Below, piece after piece: positions 5,442 through 5,896 of a stretch of 5,896 nt of DNA. Both the position numbers and the translations under genes were made by a program. The DNA comes from Holophagaceae bacterium UBA706. GTDB taxonomy: Bacteria > Acidobacteriota > Holophagae > Holophagales > Holophagaceae. Numbering within the stretch: position 1 is the first letter of the stretch; each line of letters begins with the position of its first letter. Where the stretch lies: positions 7,048-12,943 of the forward strand of contig DBME01000234.1 of assembly GCA_002298155.1 (NCBI GenBank), written 5' to 3'. The notes under the pieces were generated by a model. The model was not told the origin of the DNA, did no database searches, and saw only the letters and a list, made by a program, of their open reading frames with translations.

Positions 5442-5447
5442 AGTATA
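5442..5447 (-). promoter_or_regulatory. -10 box of the tRNA-Thr promoter
   Basis: On the - strand this reads TATACT, five of six consensus bases, placed to give a transcription start just before the mature 5' end at 5431. The -35 is unclear: TTCCCA (5468-5463 read on the - strand) matches four of six bases but with only a 15-base spacer. Confidence 0.5.
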
Positions 5448-5481
5448 GCCGCAGCCGCCGTTTGGGAACCGACGGCGCCTG

Positions 5482-5494
5482 TGGCATGATGCCA
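5482..5494. repeat. 13-bp inverted repeat upstream of the exported-protein gene
   Basis: TGGCAT at 5482-5487 and ATGCCA at 5489-5494 flank a single central G, giving perfect dyad symmetry about 70 bases upstream of the ATG at 5564. It could be an operator site. A second inverted repeat, CGCCGT 5456-5461 with ACGGCG 5472-5477, lies between it and the tRNA gene. Both could be chance in GC-rich sequence. Confidence 0.3.
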
Positions 5495-5563
5495 GCGCGG
5501 TCCCGGCGCCGCGTCCTGACTGGGTTCCACCGGGGATGACATCCTGCCCGGGGGGAATCCGCC

Positions 5564-5896
5564 ATGGTCCTGCGTCTGGTTCTTGTTCTCGCCCTTTGCG
5601 GCACCGCGGGGCTTCGCGCGGCGATCCCCGCCGACCCGTCCCTTGAGGAACTCAATGCGGCCTTCCGGACCGCCTACGCCCAGGCGCGCTACGGGGCCGC
5701 GGACCGCCTGGGGCCCGTCCTGGTGATGACCGGCGACAAGCTCGTCCTCCTCCGGGACCAGGTCCAGGTGGCCGAGGCGCTGGTGCGGCCTCCGGCCTTC
5801 CACCGGCTCAAGGCCCTGGCCCATGTGCCCCTCGCCATCCGGCTGGCGGCGAAGCCCTGGGTGGACCGGCCCCTGGAACCCGCGGGGGTGGCGGCC
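5564..5896 (+). CDS. exported protein of unknown function (N-terminal part, truncated by window edge)
   Basis: The frame is open from ATG 5564 to the end of the window (111 codons), so the C-terminus is missing. Residues 1-20 (MVLRLVLVLALCGTAGLRAA) form a typical short signal peptide with an Arg near the start, a hydrophobic core and an Ala-rich end; a Sec-exported, periplasmic or secreted product is likely. The lipobox is poor (LALC, with Leu before Cys), so a lipoprotein is less likely. The visible mature part is Ala/Leu/Arg-rich and helical-looking (LEELNAAFRTAYAQARYGAADRLGP), and family membership was not recognised. A G-rich ribosome binding site precedes it (5550-5556). The high GC and GC-ending codons match the hydrogenase genes, so it looks like native chromosomal sequence rather than part of the inserted cassette. 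Confidence 0.75.
   Translation, partial: MVLRLVLVLALCGTAGLRAAIPADPSLEELNAAFRTAYAQARYGAADRLGPVLVMTGDKLVLLRDQVQVAEALVRPPAFHRLKALAHVPLAIRLAAKPWVDRPLEPAGVAA

Overview
The window reads as chromosomal DNA from a high-GC Gram-negative bacterium. GC counted by eye is about 73% at 181-240 in the hydrogenase genes, and most genes have strong GGAGG-type ribosome binding sites. The gene content would fit Acidobacteriota of the Holophaga/Geothrix kind, but that is a guess: no rRNA or marker gene is present to settle it.

Region 1 (1-1245) is the 3' end of a [NiFe]-hydrogenase operon, tightly packed on the + strand. It holds the last codons of what is probably the catalytic large subunit, a hydrogenase maturation endopeptidase, HypA (nickel delivery) and HypC (iron-cyanide/CO cofactor scaffold). 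Together these load the metals and then trim the C-terminus of the large subunit. hypB, hypD, hypE and hypF are not seen here.

Region 2 (1246-4556) looks like an insertion next to the operon. After about 115 bp of GC-rich sequence without a recognised gene, composition falls abruptly near 1361 to about 28% GC (counted over 1381-1500). This AT-rich stretch carries a plausible promoter and an operator-like palindrome. It leads into two co-directional genes: a 600-residue protein of the zinc-dependent phospholipase C type, and a 370-residue protein with CARDB/Ig-like beta-sandwich features. This pair is the best candidate in the window for an undescribed system.

Region 3 (4557-4909) has no intact gene but contains a 62-bp, 58/62-identical copy of the first codons of the hydrogenase maturation protease from 58-119. 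That copy, about 4.6 kb downstream, is the clearest trace of rearrangement. It is followed by an AT-rich promoter-like patch and three consecutive GC-rich hairpins ahead of a small gene.

Region 4 (4910-5896) holds two small unrecognised genes (65 and 75 residues), a tRNA-Thr(TGT) on the - strand with its own promoter-like -10 box, and the start of an exported protein of unknown function that runs off the window.
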